A stretch of DNA of 64,000 bases from Salimicrobium album (GCF_900107115.1 NZ_FNOS01000004.1:124001-188000); one strand, 5' to 3'; numbered from the stretch's first letter, positions 9,056-18,236 are shown. The notes: generated by a model not told the origin, from the sequence alone. Program-made: numbers and translations.

Positions 9056-10353
9056 CAGTCGTCTCCTCCTTCCACGCGAAATACACTGTCGACGGAACGG
9101 ACGGAAGCGGCCTGTTCCAGTGCTTCCATCGCTTTTTCAAAAGCTTCTTCGTTCACGGAATGGGTGATCATCATCAGTTCGCGCTCTTCCCGGGAATCGG
9201 AAGGCTGCTGGATAATCTGGTCGAAAGAAATATCTTTGTCGGCAAAAATCCGGGTGATTTCCAGCAGAATACCCGGCTGATCGAGGACGTGCAGCCGTAT
9301 ATATTTCTTCGAGTACGTTTTCGCTTTCGGTTTCAGGAGCCGATCGTGCTGCGGGTGGACGTAATTGTTTCCATTGGTGCCGAGCCGGATATTCTTCACG
9401 ACGGCGATCAGATCGGAAACGATAGCTGTAGCTGTAGGTCCTTTACCTGCGCCGGGACCGTAAAACATCGTTTCGCCGACGGCATCTCCGTAGACGTACA
9501 CGGCGTTATACTCGTCATTCACCGAAGAGAGCGGATGGGCCTTCGGAAGCAGGGAAGGCTCGACGCTGAGCGTGATACCTTTCTCATCGTGTTCTGCGAT
9601 TCCGATCAGTTTGATCGTGTATCCGAGTTTGTCTGCGTAAGCGATGTCCGATGTGGACATACCGCGTATGCCTTTCAGCTTGACGTCGCTCAGTCTCGTC
9701 GGCATGGAGAATCCGAGTATGGAAAGAATCGTCATCTTTCTCGCCGCATCCAGACCATCCACATCCGCTGTCGGATCCGCTTCGGCGAAGCCGAGTTCCT
9801 GTGCTTCCTTCAGTACGTCATCAAAGTCGGAACCGTCCTGACTCATTTTTGTCAGAATATAGTTCGTCGTTCCGTTGACGATTCCCATCATTTTCCGGAT
9901 GTTGTCTGAGGAGAGGCCGTCGACGATGGAGCGGATAATCGGAATACCGCCGGCTACGCTCGCTTCGTAATAAAGGTCCGTTCCGTTACGGACGGCCGCA
10001 TCAAAAAGGATTTCCCCGTGTTCCGCAACGAGATCTTTGTTGGCGGAGACGATATGTTTTTTATTTTCAATCGCCTCGAGAAGTACGTTCAGCGTATGTT
10101 CCACGCCTCCCATAACTTCCACTATCACATCGATTTCAGGATCTTTCGTTATATCTTCGTAGTCCGTTGTGAGCTGAACGGCTTCGCCCGGAAGGTCTCT
10201 GGTTTTATGGATATCGTGGACGAGAGCCCTGGTGACTTTCACTTCACATCCCGTTTTATGTTTAATACTTTCCTTATTGGTGTGTAAAATTTCGATGACA
10301 CCTGTGCCGACGGTGCCGAGGCCCAACAGGCCTACCCTGATTGTATCTTTCAT
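9055..10353 (-). CDS. hom: Homoserine dehydrogenase
   Basis: The ATG with first base 10353 was chosen because CAGGGAGTG lies just upstream and the protein then begins [18 protein letters not shown], directly at the NAD(P)-binding Rossmann motif. This gives 432 aa, the usual size. The catalytic domain follows, then a C-terminal ACT domain (about 350-420, [14 protein letters not shown]) that in this family mediates feedback control by threonine. The enzyme reduces aspartate semialdehyde to homoserine and opens the threonine operon. Confidence 0.95.
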   Translation of the reverse strand: MKDTIRVGLLGLGTVGTGVIEILHTNKESIKHKTGCEVKVTRALVHDIHKTRDLPGEAVQLTTDYEDITKDPEIDVIVEVMGGVEHTLNVLLEAIENKKHIVSANKDLVAEHGEILFDAAVRNGTDLYYEASVAGGIPIIRSIVDGLSSDNIRKMMGIVNGTTNYILTKMSQDGSDFDDVLKEAQELGFAEADPTADVDGLDAARKMTILSILGFSMPTRLSDVKLKGIRGMSTSDIAYADKLGYTIKLIGIAEHDEKGITLSVEPSLLPKAHPLSSVNDEYNAVYVYGDAVGETMFYGPGAGKGPTATAIVSDLIAVVKNIRLGTNGNNYVHPQHDRLLKPKAKTYSKKYIRLHVLDQPGILLEITRIFADKDISFDQIIQQPSDSREERELMMITHSVNEEAFEKAMEALEQAASVRSVDSVFRVEGGDD

Positions 10354-10404
10354 ATCATCACTCCCTGTCCACTTCTGGAATACATTAATGTTTATATAAT
10401 GGAC

Positions 10405-10433
10405 ATTGTACATGAATAGAAAGGGGGCTACAA
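10405..10433 (-). promoter_or_regulatory. Putative SigA promoter of hom-thrC-thrB
   Basis: On the minus strand TTGTAG and TACAAT are separated by exactly 17 bp, ending 51 bp before the hom start. No T-box leader or attenuator is seen between promoter and gene. Confidence 0.6.
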
Positions 10434-10457
10434 GATAAGTAATCTAAATATTTGCGC

Positions 10458-10471
10458 GGAAAACGCTTTCT
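10458..10471. promoter_or_regulatory. cre-like site (possible CcpA operator)
   Basis: GGAAAACGCTTTCT matches the cre consensus TGWNANCGNTNWCA at all positions except the two outermost bases. It lies 25 bp upstream of the thr promoter and 36 bp upstream of the plus-strand promoter at 10507, so it could affect either. Function is inferred. Confidence 0.45.
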
Positions 10472-10506
10472 TAGTTTAGAAAAATATGAATAATACGAAA
10501 AAAAGA

Positions 10507-10534
10507 TTGTAAAAGGCATAATTACCTATATAAT
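10507..10534 (+). promoter_or_regulatory. Putative SigA promoter of the 72-aa gene
   Basis: TTGTAA (10507-10512) and a perfect TATAAT (10529-10534) are separated by 16 bp. Confidence 0.6.
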
Positions 10535-10626
10535 TGTTACAGGACGGTAAAAATGGTAATTCATTTTACACACACTCCCTGGCTCCGTTTATACCGCTCC
10601 GCAATTATATACAGGAGTTGAAGTGG

Positions 10627-10845
10627 ATGAACTTGCGTGAATTTATCGATACTTGCGCCGTCTCTATTGACGTATTGATTTACAGGCTTGGTGTTCAGGG
10701 GCATTACGAAGTGTTTTTCAGTGAAGCGAAGAAAATAGCCGAACAGGAATATACGGAAAACCCCGGTATTGAAATGAACACACTGATGTCGAAAATACAT
10801 ACGCACTACCTGGAAATGTTAGATGCTTCTTTACAGAAGAGATGA
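10627..10845 (+). CDS. Hypothetical 72-aa protein
   Basis: The start was set at an internal ATG because AGGAG lies 9 bp before it. Upstream in-frame starts lack a ribosome-binding site and lie almost on the promoter. The protein (MNLREFIDTCAVSIDVLIYR...) is alpha-helical-looking and soluble, with a single Cys. It has its own promoter and terminator, so it is monocistronic. I do not recognise the family. Confidence 0.7.
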   Translation: MNLREFIDTCAVSIDVLIYRLGVQGHYEVFFSEAKKIAEQEYTENPGIEMNTLMSKIHTHYLEMLDASLQKR

Positions 10846-10850
10846 AATTA

Positions 10851-10873
10851 GCCGGCGGATGCCGGCTTTTTTT
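10851..10873 (+). terminator. Intrinsic terminator
   Basis: GCCGGC-GGAT-GCCGGC followed by seven T residues, 5 bp after the stop codon of the 72-aa gene. Confidence 0.9.
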
Positions 10874-10905
10874 GTTATAATGGAGGAAAATAAAGGTGGG
10901 ATCAG

Positions 10906-11877
10906 ATGTATAAAGAGCCGATAATGATTGCCCCTCTTTTCAAGGAAAGAATATGGGGAGGGACAAAGCTCAAAGATATGTACGGGTATGCTCTTCCATC
11001 CGAAAAAATCGGGGAATGCTGGGCGATTTCAGGGCATGAGAACGGGACAAACGAAATCAGGAACGGTCCGCTCGCGGGCACTACGCTTAAACAGGCGTGG
11101 GAGAATCACAGGGAACTGTTCGCCGGAGAAGAGGGAGAAGAGTTTCCGCTTCTTACAAAAATTCTCGATGCCAATGATAAGCTGTCCGTCCAGGTGCACC
11201 CGGACGATACATACGCTAAAGAAAAAGAGAAAAAAACTTACGGAAAGACGGAATGTTGGTACGTCATCGATGCCGAGGAAGGTGCTCAGATCGTTTTCGG
11301 CCACCATGCGGATACCGAAGAGGAGTTTAGGCAAAGGATAGAGAACGGGGAGTGGGAAGAATTGCTCCGGTACGTGAACGTACAGGCGGGTGATTTTTTC
11401 TATGTACCGAGCGGCACGATCCATGCCATTGGGGCAGGGGTGAGAATCCTCGAAACACAGCAGAACTCGGATATCACGTACCGCGTCTACGACTACGACC
11501 GGACAGACGGAAACGGGGAGAAGCGGGATTTGCACCTGGAGAAGTCCATCGAAGTTGCAAAGATTCCGCACGAAGACCCCGTCACGGAACGGACGGAGAG
11601 TATAGTGAAAGGGATGAAACGGGAGCATTTGATCAGTGAACAGTATTTTTCCGTAGAACACTGGGACGTGCACGGCTCCACCGAAGAGATCGTGAACCCT
11701 TCCTATCTGCTGCTCAGTCTTCTGGACGGAGATATGATAGTGCGGACCGAAGGAGAGTCGTACCCGGTACGAAAGGGAGACCACTTCATCATCCCGGCCA
11801 CGGTCGATTCTTTTACACTGGAAGGAACGGGAAAGCTTATCGTATCCCATTCCAACAAAGAAAAATCAGGAGGTTGA
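10906..11877 (+). CDS. manA: Mannose-6-phosphate isomerase, class I
   Basis: This 323-aa zinc enzyme interconverts mannose-6-phosphate and fructose-6-phosphate. The N terminus PLFKERIWGGTKL, the zinc-site segment LSVQVHPDDTYA and the later FYVPSGTIHAIGAG identify it. AAAGGTGGG lies before the ATG. pgcA follows 4 bp after the stop, suggesting a two-gene hexose-phosphate operon that supplies sugar precursors for wall or surface glycans. Confidence 0.93.
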   Translation: MYKEPIMIAPLFKERIWGGTKLKDMYGYALPSEKIGECWAISGHENGTNEIRNGPLAGTTLKQAWENHRELFAGEEGEEFPLLTKILDANDKLSVQVHPDDTYAKEKEKKTYGKTECWYVIDAEEGAQIVFGHHADTEEEFRQRIENGEWEELLRYVNVQAGDFFYVPSGTIHAIGAGVRILETQQNSDITYRVYDYDRTDGNGEKRDLHLEKSIEVAKIPHEDPVTERTESIVKGMKREHLISEQYFSVEHWDVHGSTEEIVNPSYLLLSLLDGDMIVRTEGESYPVRKGDHFIIPATVDSFTLEGTGKLIVSHSNKEKSGG

Positions 11878-11881
11878 TACA

Positions 11882-13576
11882 ATGGACTGGAAGAAGGAAC
11901 TGAACAGATGGAAAGAGGAAGAAAATATAGATGGATCGCTGAAAGAACAGCTGGAACTTCTCGATGAAGCCGAGCTGGAAGATGCATTCTACAAAGAGCT
12001 GGAGTTCGGTACCGGAGGGATGAGAGGGAAACTCGGTCCCGGCACGAACCGGATGAACGTTTATACGGTCCGGAAAGCGGCGAAAGGGCTGGCAGAATAC
12101 GTAAAGAATAAAAAAGGTGACAGTATCGTCATCGCCTATGATTCCAGATACCTCTCCGAAACGTTTGCGGTGGAAACAGCACGGGTGGCCGGAGCTGAAG
12201 GTGTGAAAGCCTACGTCTTCTCCTCGCTCAGACCCACTCCCGAACTGTCTTTTGCCGTCCGTCATCTGGGAGCGGATGCAGGTGTTGTCATTACTGCGAG
12301 TCACAATCCTCCGGAGTATAACGGGTTCAAAGTATACAACGAAGACGGGGGACAGCTGCCACCGGCCGAGGCGGAGAAGATGATTACACTCGTTCAGAAG
12401 GTCGAGAACGAACTGGAAGTGGACACGGAAGAAGCGGGAACGCTCGAAGAAAAAGGTCTTCTCGCGTGGGTGGATACGGATGTGGATGAAGCTTACCTGG
12501 AAGCTGTGCAGGGCATCCGTCTGTCGGATGATATAGATAAAGATATGTCGATCATTTTCACACCGCTGCACGGTACTGCGCATCCTCTCGTTACGGACAG
12601 CCTGAAGCGGGCCGGATTTACGAACGTCAGTCTCGTGGAGGCTCAGGCGGAGCCGGACCCTGAATTTTCGACGGTGGCCTCCCCGAACCCGGAAGAAACC
12701 CAGGCTTTTACTCTCGCCATGGAAAAGGGCCAAAAGACAGGAGCGGAGCTGCTCATAGCTACGGACCCGGACGCGGATCGTGTGGGGCTGGCCGTGCCGG
12801 GAGAGGACGGAGATTACCGTGTGCTGAACGGAAATCAGACGGGCGCTCTTATGCTCGACTACATTCTTTCACAGAACGAAGAGCTTCCGGATAATAAGAT
12901 CATGATCAAAACGATCGTAACCTCCGAAATGGGAAGAGCTATCGCTTCGAAATACGGAGCCAGGACCCTCGATACACTTACGGGTTTCAAATTCATCGGT
13001 GAAAAAATCCGTGAATTTGAGGCCTCGGGAGAAGCGACGTTCGCATTCGGTTATGAAGAAAGTTACGGGTATCTCGTCAGCAGCTTCGTCAGGGACAAGG
13101 ATGCCGTCCAGGCTTCCCTGATGGGAGCTGAGATGGCGGCTCACTGGAAAAAGAAAGGATACACCCTTCTCGAAGCGCTCGAGGAGCTTTATAAAGAACA
13201 CGGCTATTATATAGAAGGAATGGACTCCCTCAAACTCGAAGGTCGCGCCGGTACGGAAAAAATTGCGAGAATCGTCGACAGTTTCCGGGAAACGGAGCTT
13301 AAAAAGGCGGGAGGTCTCGAGGTTCTGGCCACCGAAGACTACCAGTCGTCCGAACGTATTTTTGCGGATGGTACGAAAGAAACGATCCATCTCCCGAAAT
13401 CGAACGTCGTGAAGTTTATTCTTGAAGAGGACAGCTGGTTCTGCCTTCGTCCTTCCGGCACGGAGCCGAAACTCAAATGCTACTACGGCGTGAAGTCCCG
13501 GGACCGGGAGGAAAGTGAGGAACTGCTTGAAGCATTGCGGGCGGAAGTTTCCGAAAAATGGCATGCAGTAAATTAA
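11882..13576 (+). CDS. pgcA: Phosphoglucomutase / phosphomannomutase
   Basis: This 564-aa alpha-D-phosphohexomutase has its phosphoserine at S140 (VITASHNPPEYNG) and the Mg2+ loop D295-P-D-A-D299-R. The sugar loop GYEESYGY and the C-terminal phosphate loop RPSGTEPK are also visible. It interconverts glucose-6-P and glucose-1-P, feeding UDP-glucose synthesis; in B. subtilis PgcA serves glucolipid and teichoic acid glucosylation. AGGAGG lies 7 bp before the ATG. Coupled to manA. Confidence 0.94.
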   Translation: MDWKKELNRWKEEENIDGSLKEQLELLDEAELEDAFYKELEFGTGGMRGKLGPGTNRMNVYTVRKAAKGLAEYVKNKKGDSIVIAYDSRYLSETFAVETARVAGAEGVKAYVFSSLRPTPELSFAVRHLGADAGVVITASHNPPEYNGFKVYNEDGGQLPPAEAEKMITLVQKVENELEVDTEEAGTLEEKGLLAWVDTDVDEAYLEAVQGIRLSDDIDKDMSIIFTPLHGTAHPLVTDSLKRAGFTNVSLVEAQAEPDPEFSTVASPNPEETQAFTLAMEKGQKTGAELLIATDPDADRVGLAVPGEDGDYRVLNGNQTGALMLDYILSQNEELPDNKIMIKTIVTSEMGRAIASKYGARTLDTLTGFKFIGEKIREFEASGEATFAFGYEESYGYLVSSFVRDKDAVQASLMGAEMAAHWKKKGYTLLEALEELYKEHGYYIEGMDSLKLEGRAGTEKIARIVDSFRETELKKAGGLEVLATEDYQSSERIFADGTKETIHLPKSNVVKFILEEDSWFCLRPSGTEPKLKCYYGVKSRDREESEELLEALRAEVSEKWHAVN

Positions 13577-13586
13577 AACGCTTTCA
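13573..13586. promoter_or_regulatory. cre-like site at the end of pgcA
   Basis: TTAAAACGCTTTCA matches the cre consensus except at one base (T for G at position 2). It overlaps the pgcA stop codon and lies about 70 bp before the IDEAL-domain gene. Catabolite control of that gene is possible but inferred. Confidence 0.45.
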
Positions 13587-13655
13587 TTCATCTGGATTTT
13601 AAGGTAAAATGAGGTAATATACAGAAAATTCAGAATGAATGGGGTGGGAGTAATG

Positions 13656-14111
13656 ATGCAACTTGAACATTTACAGCCTTATGCGATTATTGAAGACGGG
13701 CCGTTTCTTCGGATTATATTCGATCATTCCTATGTCACTCTGAATGTCGATGAAGAAACGTATCAGTTTATCCCCTCGGAGTCCTGTGAAATTTTCCTCA
13801 ACAAGGATCTGAATAAAGTGCACAACCTTTTCGACGTCTTCACTTTCGAAAGCGGCAAAGAAGTCCTTCACGTCACGGTCATCGATCTGATGCATATGAA
13901 GGAATTCCGGAGCGAACTTTACGGAATCATCCATTCCTTTTACGAAAAGCGTACGACGATTCCGGCAGCGGCAGTACAGGAAGTTCTACAGGAGCTGGAA
14001 AGGGAGAACATTCTCCGGCTCATCGACCGCGCAATAGACGAAGGGGAAGAGGCGGCTTTTGTGGAACTGACGAACAGATTATCGGAATATGAGGGGAAAG
14101 TGGAAGAATAG
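13656..14111 (+). CDS. IDEAL-domain protein
   Basis: The 151-aa protein ends in an IDEAL-type segment (ILRLIDRAIDEGEEAAFVEL, about 117-136), a short helical motif known in YpiB-like and other Firmicutes proteins. The N-terminal 100 residues are beta-rich and unassigned. I chose the ATG at 13656 because GGTGGGAG lies 5 bp before it; the ATG at 13653 and one at 13635 are alternatives. It probably has its own promoter, and a terminator follows. Function unknown. Confidence 0.7.
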   Translation: MQLEHLQPYAIIEDGPFLRIIFDHSYVTLNVDEETYQFIPSESCEIFLNKDLNKVHNLFDVFTFESGKEVLHVTVIDLMHMKEFRSELYGIIHSFYEKRTTIPAAAVQEVLQELERENILRLIDRAIDEGEEAAFVELTNRLSEYEGKVEE

Positions 14112-14139
14112 CGATGGCCTGTATGCATACAATCTCCGG

Positions 14140-14172
14140 GAGGCACTCTGAACCAGCAGGGTGTCTCTTTTT
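14140..14172 (+). terminator. Intrinsic terminator after the IDEAL-domain gene
   Basis: GAGGCACTCT pairs with AGGGTGTCTC (two G-T pairs) across an 8-nt loop and is followed by TTTTT. Confidence 0.8.
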
Positions 14173-14372
14173 GTGTTTTTGTTCTTTTAAAAGAATGAAA
14201 GTAGTTTATAATGTAAAAGTTTATAAATGAACGCAAAAAAGAGAAATAATGAGTAAAACGTTTGAAAAATAACGGAAACGACGGGATTCGGCTCTTTCTA
14301 TTTTCCTTCCGAGAGCATATACTGAAAATATAAATTCGTTATAAAGAACAAATTGAATGGAGGATGGAATAT

Positions 14373-14603
14373 GTGACGACTATCGGGGAAAGGATTCGCG
14401 TGCTCAGACTCGGCAGAGGGCTTTCAGTGAGTGAACTGGCCAAACGTTCCGGGGTTTCGAAATCATATATCAGTAATATTGAACGCGGCGTGCAGAAGAA
14501 CCCTTCCTATATCGTGATGAGCAAGCTGTCCAAATCTCTTCATGTACCTTTGGAAGATTTAATTTCGCGCACCGGTAATTCTTCGGACGAAGAAGCTAAA
14601 TAA
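14373..14603 (+). CDS. Short SinR-like XRE repressor lacking the C-terminal domain
   Basis: The 76-aa protein is essentially one XRE helix-turn-helix (about 4-58: IGERIRVLRLGRGLSVSELA, then KRSGVSKSYISNIERG, NPSYIVMSKLSKSL), closest in my reading to the DNA-binding half of SinR. I chose GTG at 14373 because GGAGG ends 9 bp before it; the in-frame ATG at 14364 directly abuts the Shine-Dalgarno. The SinR C-terminal dimerisation/SinI-binding region is missing. A SinI-like peptide is encoded 18 bp downstream. In B. subtilis SinR represses biofilm genes; here that role is inferred. Confidence 0.8.
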   Translation: MTTIGERIRVLRLGRGLSVSELAKRSGVSKSYISNIERGVQKNPSYIVMSKLSKSLHVPLEDLISRTGNSSDEEAK

Positions 14604-14621
14604 CAGGGAGGCCTGCGATCC

Positions 14622-14723
14622 ATGGAGAAGGTGGCACGGGATTGGATAGAGCTGCTGCAGGAAGCCAAAGATCTCGGTTTAACTCTTGAAGAAGTGAAGA
14701 GGTTCCTTGAAACCTGTGAGTGA
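14622..14723 (+). CDS. SinI-like anti-repressor peptide (33 aa)
   Basis: This very short gene starts at an ATG with CAGGGAGG about 11 bp upstream. Its product contains DWIELLQEAKDLGLTLEEV followed by KRFLE. That matches the helical hook shared by SinI and the SinR C terminus (EWVELMVEAKEANISPEEIR in B. subtilis SinI). It lies directly after the SinR-like gene, the reverse of the B. subtilis sinI-sinR order, and directly before the 177-aa gene. It probably binds the SinR-like protein, but the short repressor lacks the usual partner surface. Confidence 0.75.
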   Translation: MEKVARDWIELLQEAKDLGLTLEEVKRFLETCE

Positions 14724-14735
14724 AAGGAGATGCCG

Positions 14736-15269
14736 ATGGGCGGAAAAACTTTTTTCAAAAGAAGCGCGGTCCAGTCGAATATTGTTACACATATTGCTCC
14801 CGCCCGTCCCGGATCAGGGCCTCCATTAAGAGATATAACTCCGGTCGTCACATCGTTTTCCCAACTCCGGGTGGTAAAGGGAGCGGGGAGTACTGGTGCA
14901 GATATCATGAAGAAAGTAGCCGGAGACTATTCGCCGCTTTCCTACCTTCAGGCGGCGATATGCTATCATCTGCTGAATACTCATCCGGGCATGGAGAGCA
15001 ATTCAGTGATAGACGAGTCCTATGTCGAAGTGCTCCGGAGCTTCGATCTCTGGCCTTTCGGTGATATCGCAAGAAGCCTCAATCCTCTATTTTTCCGTGA
15101 CTCCCTGGGTCATCCCGTCGTAGTTTTTTTTACGTATCACCGTGCCGCCAGAGAGACGATAGTGAAACACGTGCACCGCTTCAACCGCGAAGGCTACAGT
15201 TTAAAATACGGAAGCCGGACGTGGGCGGTCCACAACAGAAGTCAGCTGTCGTTGAAAAGGATCAAATAG
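14736..15269 (+). CDS. Hypothetical 177-aa protein behind sinR/sinI
   Basis: I chose the ATG at 14736 because AAAGGAGA lies 6 bp before it; an ATG at 14730 overlaps that site. The protein is basic, with a Pro/Gly/Ser-rich N-terminal third and a compact C-terminal part rich in aromatic and His residues (FFTYHRAARETIVKHVHRF, TWAVHNRSQ). No signal peptide or membrane helix is obvious. It begins 12 bp after the SinI-like gene and ends at a strong terminator, so it is probably the third gene of that operon. Family not recognised. Confidence 0.65.
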   Translation: MGGKTFFKRSAVQSNIVTHIAPARPGSGPPLRDITPVVTSFSQLRVVKGAGSTGADIMKKVAGDYSPLSYLQAAICYHLLNTHPGMESNSVIDESYVEVLRSFDLWPFGDIARSLNPLFFRDSLGHPVVVFFTYHRAARETIVKHVHRFNREGYSLKYGSRTWAVHNRSQLSLKRIK

Positions 15270-15290
15270 TCCGGGTGGCCGGATTGGAAT

Positions 15291-15342
15291 AATAGAAAAA
15301 GGTTCTGCTCCCGTCGAGACAGGAACAGAACCTTTTTCTATT
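15291..15342. terminator. Bidirectional terminator between two convergent genes
   Basis: A perfect 17-bp inverted repeat (15291-15307 and 15326-15342, AATAGAAAAAGGTTCTG and its complement) has a T-rich arm on both strands. It separates the 177-aa gene from the APC permease, whose stop codon it touches. Confidence 0.93.
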
Positions 15343-16804
15343 ACACTTCTTCTTTTTCCAGAATGAGATAATTCATATCTTTCTCAGCTATATCGTTATA
15401 ACGTTTCTGATTGGCAAAGTAGAAGACGATACCAAGCAGAATCCATACTCCGAGAGCTATATAAGATTCCCGGCCGAGCGACGAAGGCATCGGTGGGAAC
15501 AGAAGCAGTACAAGAAAGCCGATGGAGCTGATCAGTCCGAGCAGGGAAAAGACCTTCCTTACCGGAGATACGAGAGCTTTCGGATTTTTCTTTTTGCCGC
15601 TTTCCGACCAGGCGAAATATTTATAAGCGGTAGCCGTACAGAAAAAGTAGGCGATCGCGACACCTGTCGAGGACATATCCACTACCCACAGCAGTGCTTC
15701 ACGGCCGAACCACGGAGCAATCAGGCAGATAAGCATAGTGAAAGCGACACCGACATAAGGGGTGTTATATTTCGGGTGCAGCTTGCGGAATACATTCGGT
15801 AAAATGCGGGCCCGGCCCATGGCGAAAGTAAGACGGCTCGATGAAATCATGAAACCGTTCAGACCTGTGAAAATACCCATGGAAACAGCGGCTGCAATGA
15901 TGAAGACGCCGAGACGTCCCATATAGCTTTCGATGGCGTGACCGACACCCCACTCGATATTCTGAGCGTTGATGACGTTGTTAAGTTCCTGCCACGGCAT
16001 AGTGCTGGCGGTGATCAGAATCATCGCCGAGTAGGCAAGACCGGCTGCCAGAAGCGACCAGATAATGAGAGCGAATGCTTTCTTCGGACTGAAGTCGAAT
16101 TCTTCCGCCGCCTGAGGGATGTTGTCGAAACCGACGTAGGCGAACGGAGCGAGAGCAAGAATGGTCAGAATCGAGACGATCATGGACTGATCAGGCTTGA
16201 AAGCCGGTGTGGCATTCGATAGCGAAGGCCCGTCCGTAAAAACGGCTCCGAGACCGAGCAGCACAATCCCCGTAATCAGCACCATAGCGAATATGAATTG
16301 CACGTTTCCTGAAAATTTGGCGCCGCGTATGTTCATAAGACCGAAAATAATGATGGCAAGACTCGATAACAGAATCTGCATAATCGACACGTCATATCCG
16401 GCCACCGTATACAAAGTACCTATCGTCATGAAGTCCGGAAACAGGAACTTGGCCAGAAGTGACAGAGCCGAGGCGTTCAGAGCTACGATACACATATATC
16501 CGAGCGTAAGAAACCAGCCGGCGAGAAATGCGAATTTTCTCCCGAATCCTATGTAGGCGTATGCGAATTCCCCGCCTGTAACCGGGAACTTTTCAATAAG
16601 ATATCCGTAACTTACTCCGATAACCATCATAAGGATGGCACCCAGCAGAATACCTATGATTACCCCGAGCGGTCCGGCATCACCCATCCAGTCCGGCGGC
16701 AGGATGAACGCCCCCCAGCCGATAGCCGAGCCGAATGCAATCGCCCAGACCCAGTGAGGCTTCAGTGATCTTTCTAATTTCTTCCTGTCTTCTTCTATAC
16801 CCAT
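15341..16804 (-). CDS. APC-family amino acid permease
   Basis: This 487-aa membrane protein has about 12 hydrophobic helices. The first helix contains AIAFGSAIGWGAFILPPDW, the glycine-rich APC substrate motif, and helices 2-3 carry FPVTGGEFAYAY. APC permeases import or exchange amino acids or amines; the substrate cannot be read from sequence. The start has AGGAGG about 10 bp upstream. It stands alone between a bidirectional terminator and the tagO promoter region. Confidence 0.85.
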   Translation of the reverse strand: MGIEEDRKKLERSLKPHWVWAIAFGSAIGWGAFILPPDWMGDAGPLGVIIGILLGAILMMVIGVSYGYLIEKFPVTGGEFAYAYIGFGRKFAFLAGWFLTLGYMCIVALNASALSLLAKFLFPDFMTIGTLYTVAGYDVSIMQILLSSLAIIIFGLMNIRGAKFSGNVQFIFAMVLITGIVLLGLGAVFTDGPSLSNATPAFKPDQSMIVSILTILALAPFAYVGFDNIPQAAEEFDFSPKKAFALIIWSLLAAGLAYSAMILITASTMPWQELNNVINAQNIEWGVGHAIESYMGRLGVFIIAAAVSMGIFTGLNGFMISSSRLTFAMGRARILPNVFRKLHPKYNTPYVGVAFTMLICLIAPWFGREALLWVVDMSSTGVAIAYFFCTATAYKYFAWSESGKKKNPKALVSPVRKVFSLLGLISSIGFLVLLLFPPMPSSLGRESYIALGVWILLGIVFYFANQKRYNDIAEKDMNYLILEKEEV

Positions 16805-17116
16805 AAGGTTAAAATCCTCCTAGAAACTTTTCCCAGCGAGACACAGCCGGGTTTATTTAACCATCATACCTCATTGTAAACAAAGTTAAACAAATGAAAA
16901 GTGATTTCTGAATGTTTTTTAAATCGAAGGAAGGGCTCAATGCTTTTCCGGACGGGACCGGGGCAGTGTGAGAAACTGGGGCGAAATGTTTATTATTCCA
17001 GAAACCTTTTCTTCCGGAAGCAGCTATGTGATATAATCTTTGTAGTTTGTGAAAAAAGTAATTTGTTACGTATATCATCAAAGATGTAAGAGATAGATAT
17101 AAAGAGGAGGATCTCC
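16805..17116. other. Intergenic region between the APC permease and tagO
   Basis: No gene is seen in these 312 bp. For tagO an extended -10 (TG-A-TATAAT, 17029-17037) without a clear -35 lies 80 bp before the start. On the minus strand the only promoter-like sequence for the permease is a weak TATGAT box near 16864-16869. No riboswitch or terminator was recognised. Confidence 0.5.
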
Positions 17117-18172
17117 ATGGAGTATCAGGCGTTGTTAGTCTGTTTTATCGCGGCGATAATAGTGACACCGCTGGTAAAAAAACTGGCTGTTTATATAGGG
17201 GCCACCGATAAACCGGACCCGAGAAAGGTCCATAAAGTACTGATGCCGCGTCTCGGCGGTCTGGCCATCTTTATCAGCTTCATTATCGGATACTTCCTGT
17301 TCATGCCTCCGACCCCTATTTTCTGGCCCGTTTTGTTCGGAGCTGCGATCATTATCATCACCGGGGTGTGGGACGATCTTCGGGAACTGTCGGCGAAGTG
17401 GAAGCTGGCAGGGCAGATTCTCGCTGCGGCCGTCGTCGTATATGCCGGAGAGGGCGTCGTCGTAACGTTCGTCAATATCCCGTTTACGGATAATACGCTC
17501 GAGTTCGGTATGTTCAGTGAGATCATTACGATGATCTGGATTATCGCCATCACTAACGCCATCAATCTCATCGACGGGCTGGACGGCCTTGCTGCCGGAG
17601 TGTCGTCCATCGCACTTCTTACCATTTCCGGGATGGCGATTACGATGGGGAACGTGTTCGTCGTATTCGCAGGGCTGATGATGCTCGGAAGTACGGTCGG
17701 ATTCCTTATCTACAACTTCTACCCGGCAAAGATATTTATGGGAGATACGGGAGCGCTGTTCCTCGGTTTCATGATCAGTGTACTTTCCCTGCTCGGGTTC
17801 AAAAACGTCACTTTGTTTTCGTTTGTCATTCCGGTGATCATACTCGGTGTGCCGATATCCGACACGGTATTCGCCATCGTCCGCCGGAAGCTGCAGAACA
17901 GGCCGATGTCAGCTCCGGACAAGTCCCACCTGCACCATAATCTGCTGAACCTCGGCTACAGTCATCCGGAAACGGTACTGGTCATCTATACGATAAGTGC
18001 GCTTTTCAGCCTGGCTGCCGTCGTGTTTTCGCAGGCGACGCTGTACGGTGCACTGCTGGTTATCGGTTTTCTCATTCTGATGCTTGAGCTGCTGGTGGAG
18101 TTCACCGGGTTGATCGGCAAAGACTATCGGCCGATTTTGAATCTGTTCAAAAATCAGCGTTCAAAAAAATAG
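17117..18172 (+). CDS. tagO: Undecaprenyl-phosphate GlcNAc-1-phosphate transferase
   Basis: This 351-aa integral membrane enzyme has about 10 helices and transfers GlcNAc-1-phosphate to undecaprenyl phosphate, the first step of wall teichoic acid linkage-unit synthesis. Family motifs are visible: KPDPRKVHKVLMPRLGGLAI in the first cytoplasmic loop, NAINLIDGLDGLAAG, FMGDTGALFLGF, and the late KSHLHHNLLNLG histidine motif. GAGGAGG precedes the ATG. Its place beside an LCP protein and yvyE matches B. subtilis. Confidence 0.93.
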   Translation: MEYQALLVCFIAAIIVTPLVKKLAVYIGATDKPDPRKVHKVLMPRLGGLAIFISFIIGYFLFMPPTPIFWPVLFGAAIIIITGVWDDLRELSAKWKLAGQILAAAVVVYAGEGVVVTFVNIPFTDNTLEFGMFSEIITMIWIIAITNAINLIDGLDGLAAGVSSIALLTISGMAITMGNVFVVFAGLMMLGSTVGFLIYNFYPAKIFMGDTGALFLGFMISVLSLLGFKNVTLFSFVIPVIILGVPISDTVFAIVRRKLQNRPMSAPDKSHLHHNLLNLGYSHPETVLVIYTISALFSLAAVVFSQATLYGALLVIGFLILMLELLVEFTGLIGKDYRPILNLFKNQRSKK

Positions 18173-18182
18173 AATAACTGTT

Positions 18183-18236
18183 AAAAGCCCCCGCTGGAAA
18201 CCGGATGATAATCTCCGTTTTTCAGGGGGGCTTTTA
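18183..18236. terminator. Bidirectional terminator between tagO and the LCP gene
   Basis: AAAAGCCCCC at the left pairs with GGGGGGCTTTT at the right, extended by CTG/CAG inside. T tracts are present on both strands, and the flanking genes converge. Confidence 0.85.

Noticed and set aside
10354-10533. T-box or threonine attenuator before hom
   Set aside because: No T-box consensus (AGGGTGGNACCGCG), leader peptide or terminator was found between the promoter and hom.
14720-15064. 114-codon frame overlapping the 177-aa gene
   Set aside because: Different frame, no separate ribosome-binding site, and it ends inside the better-supported gene.
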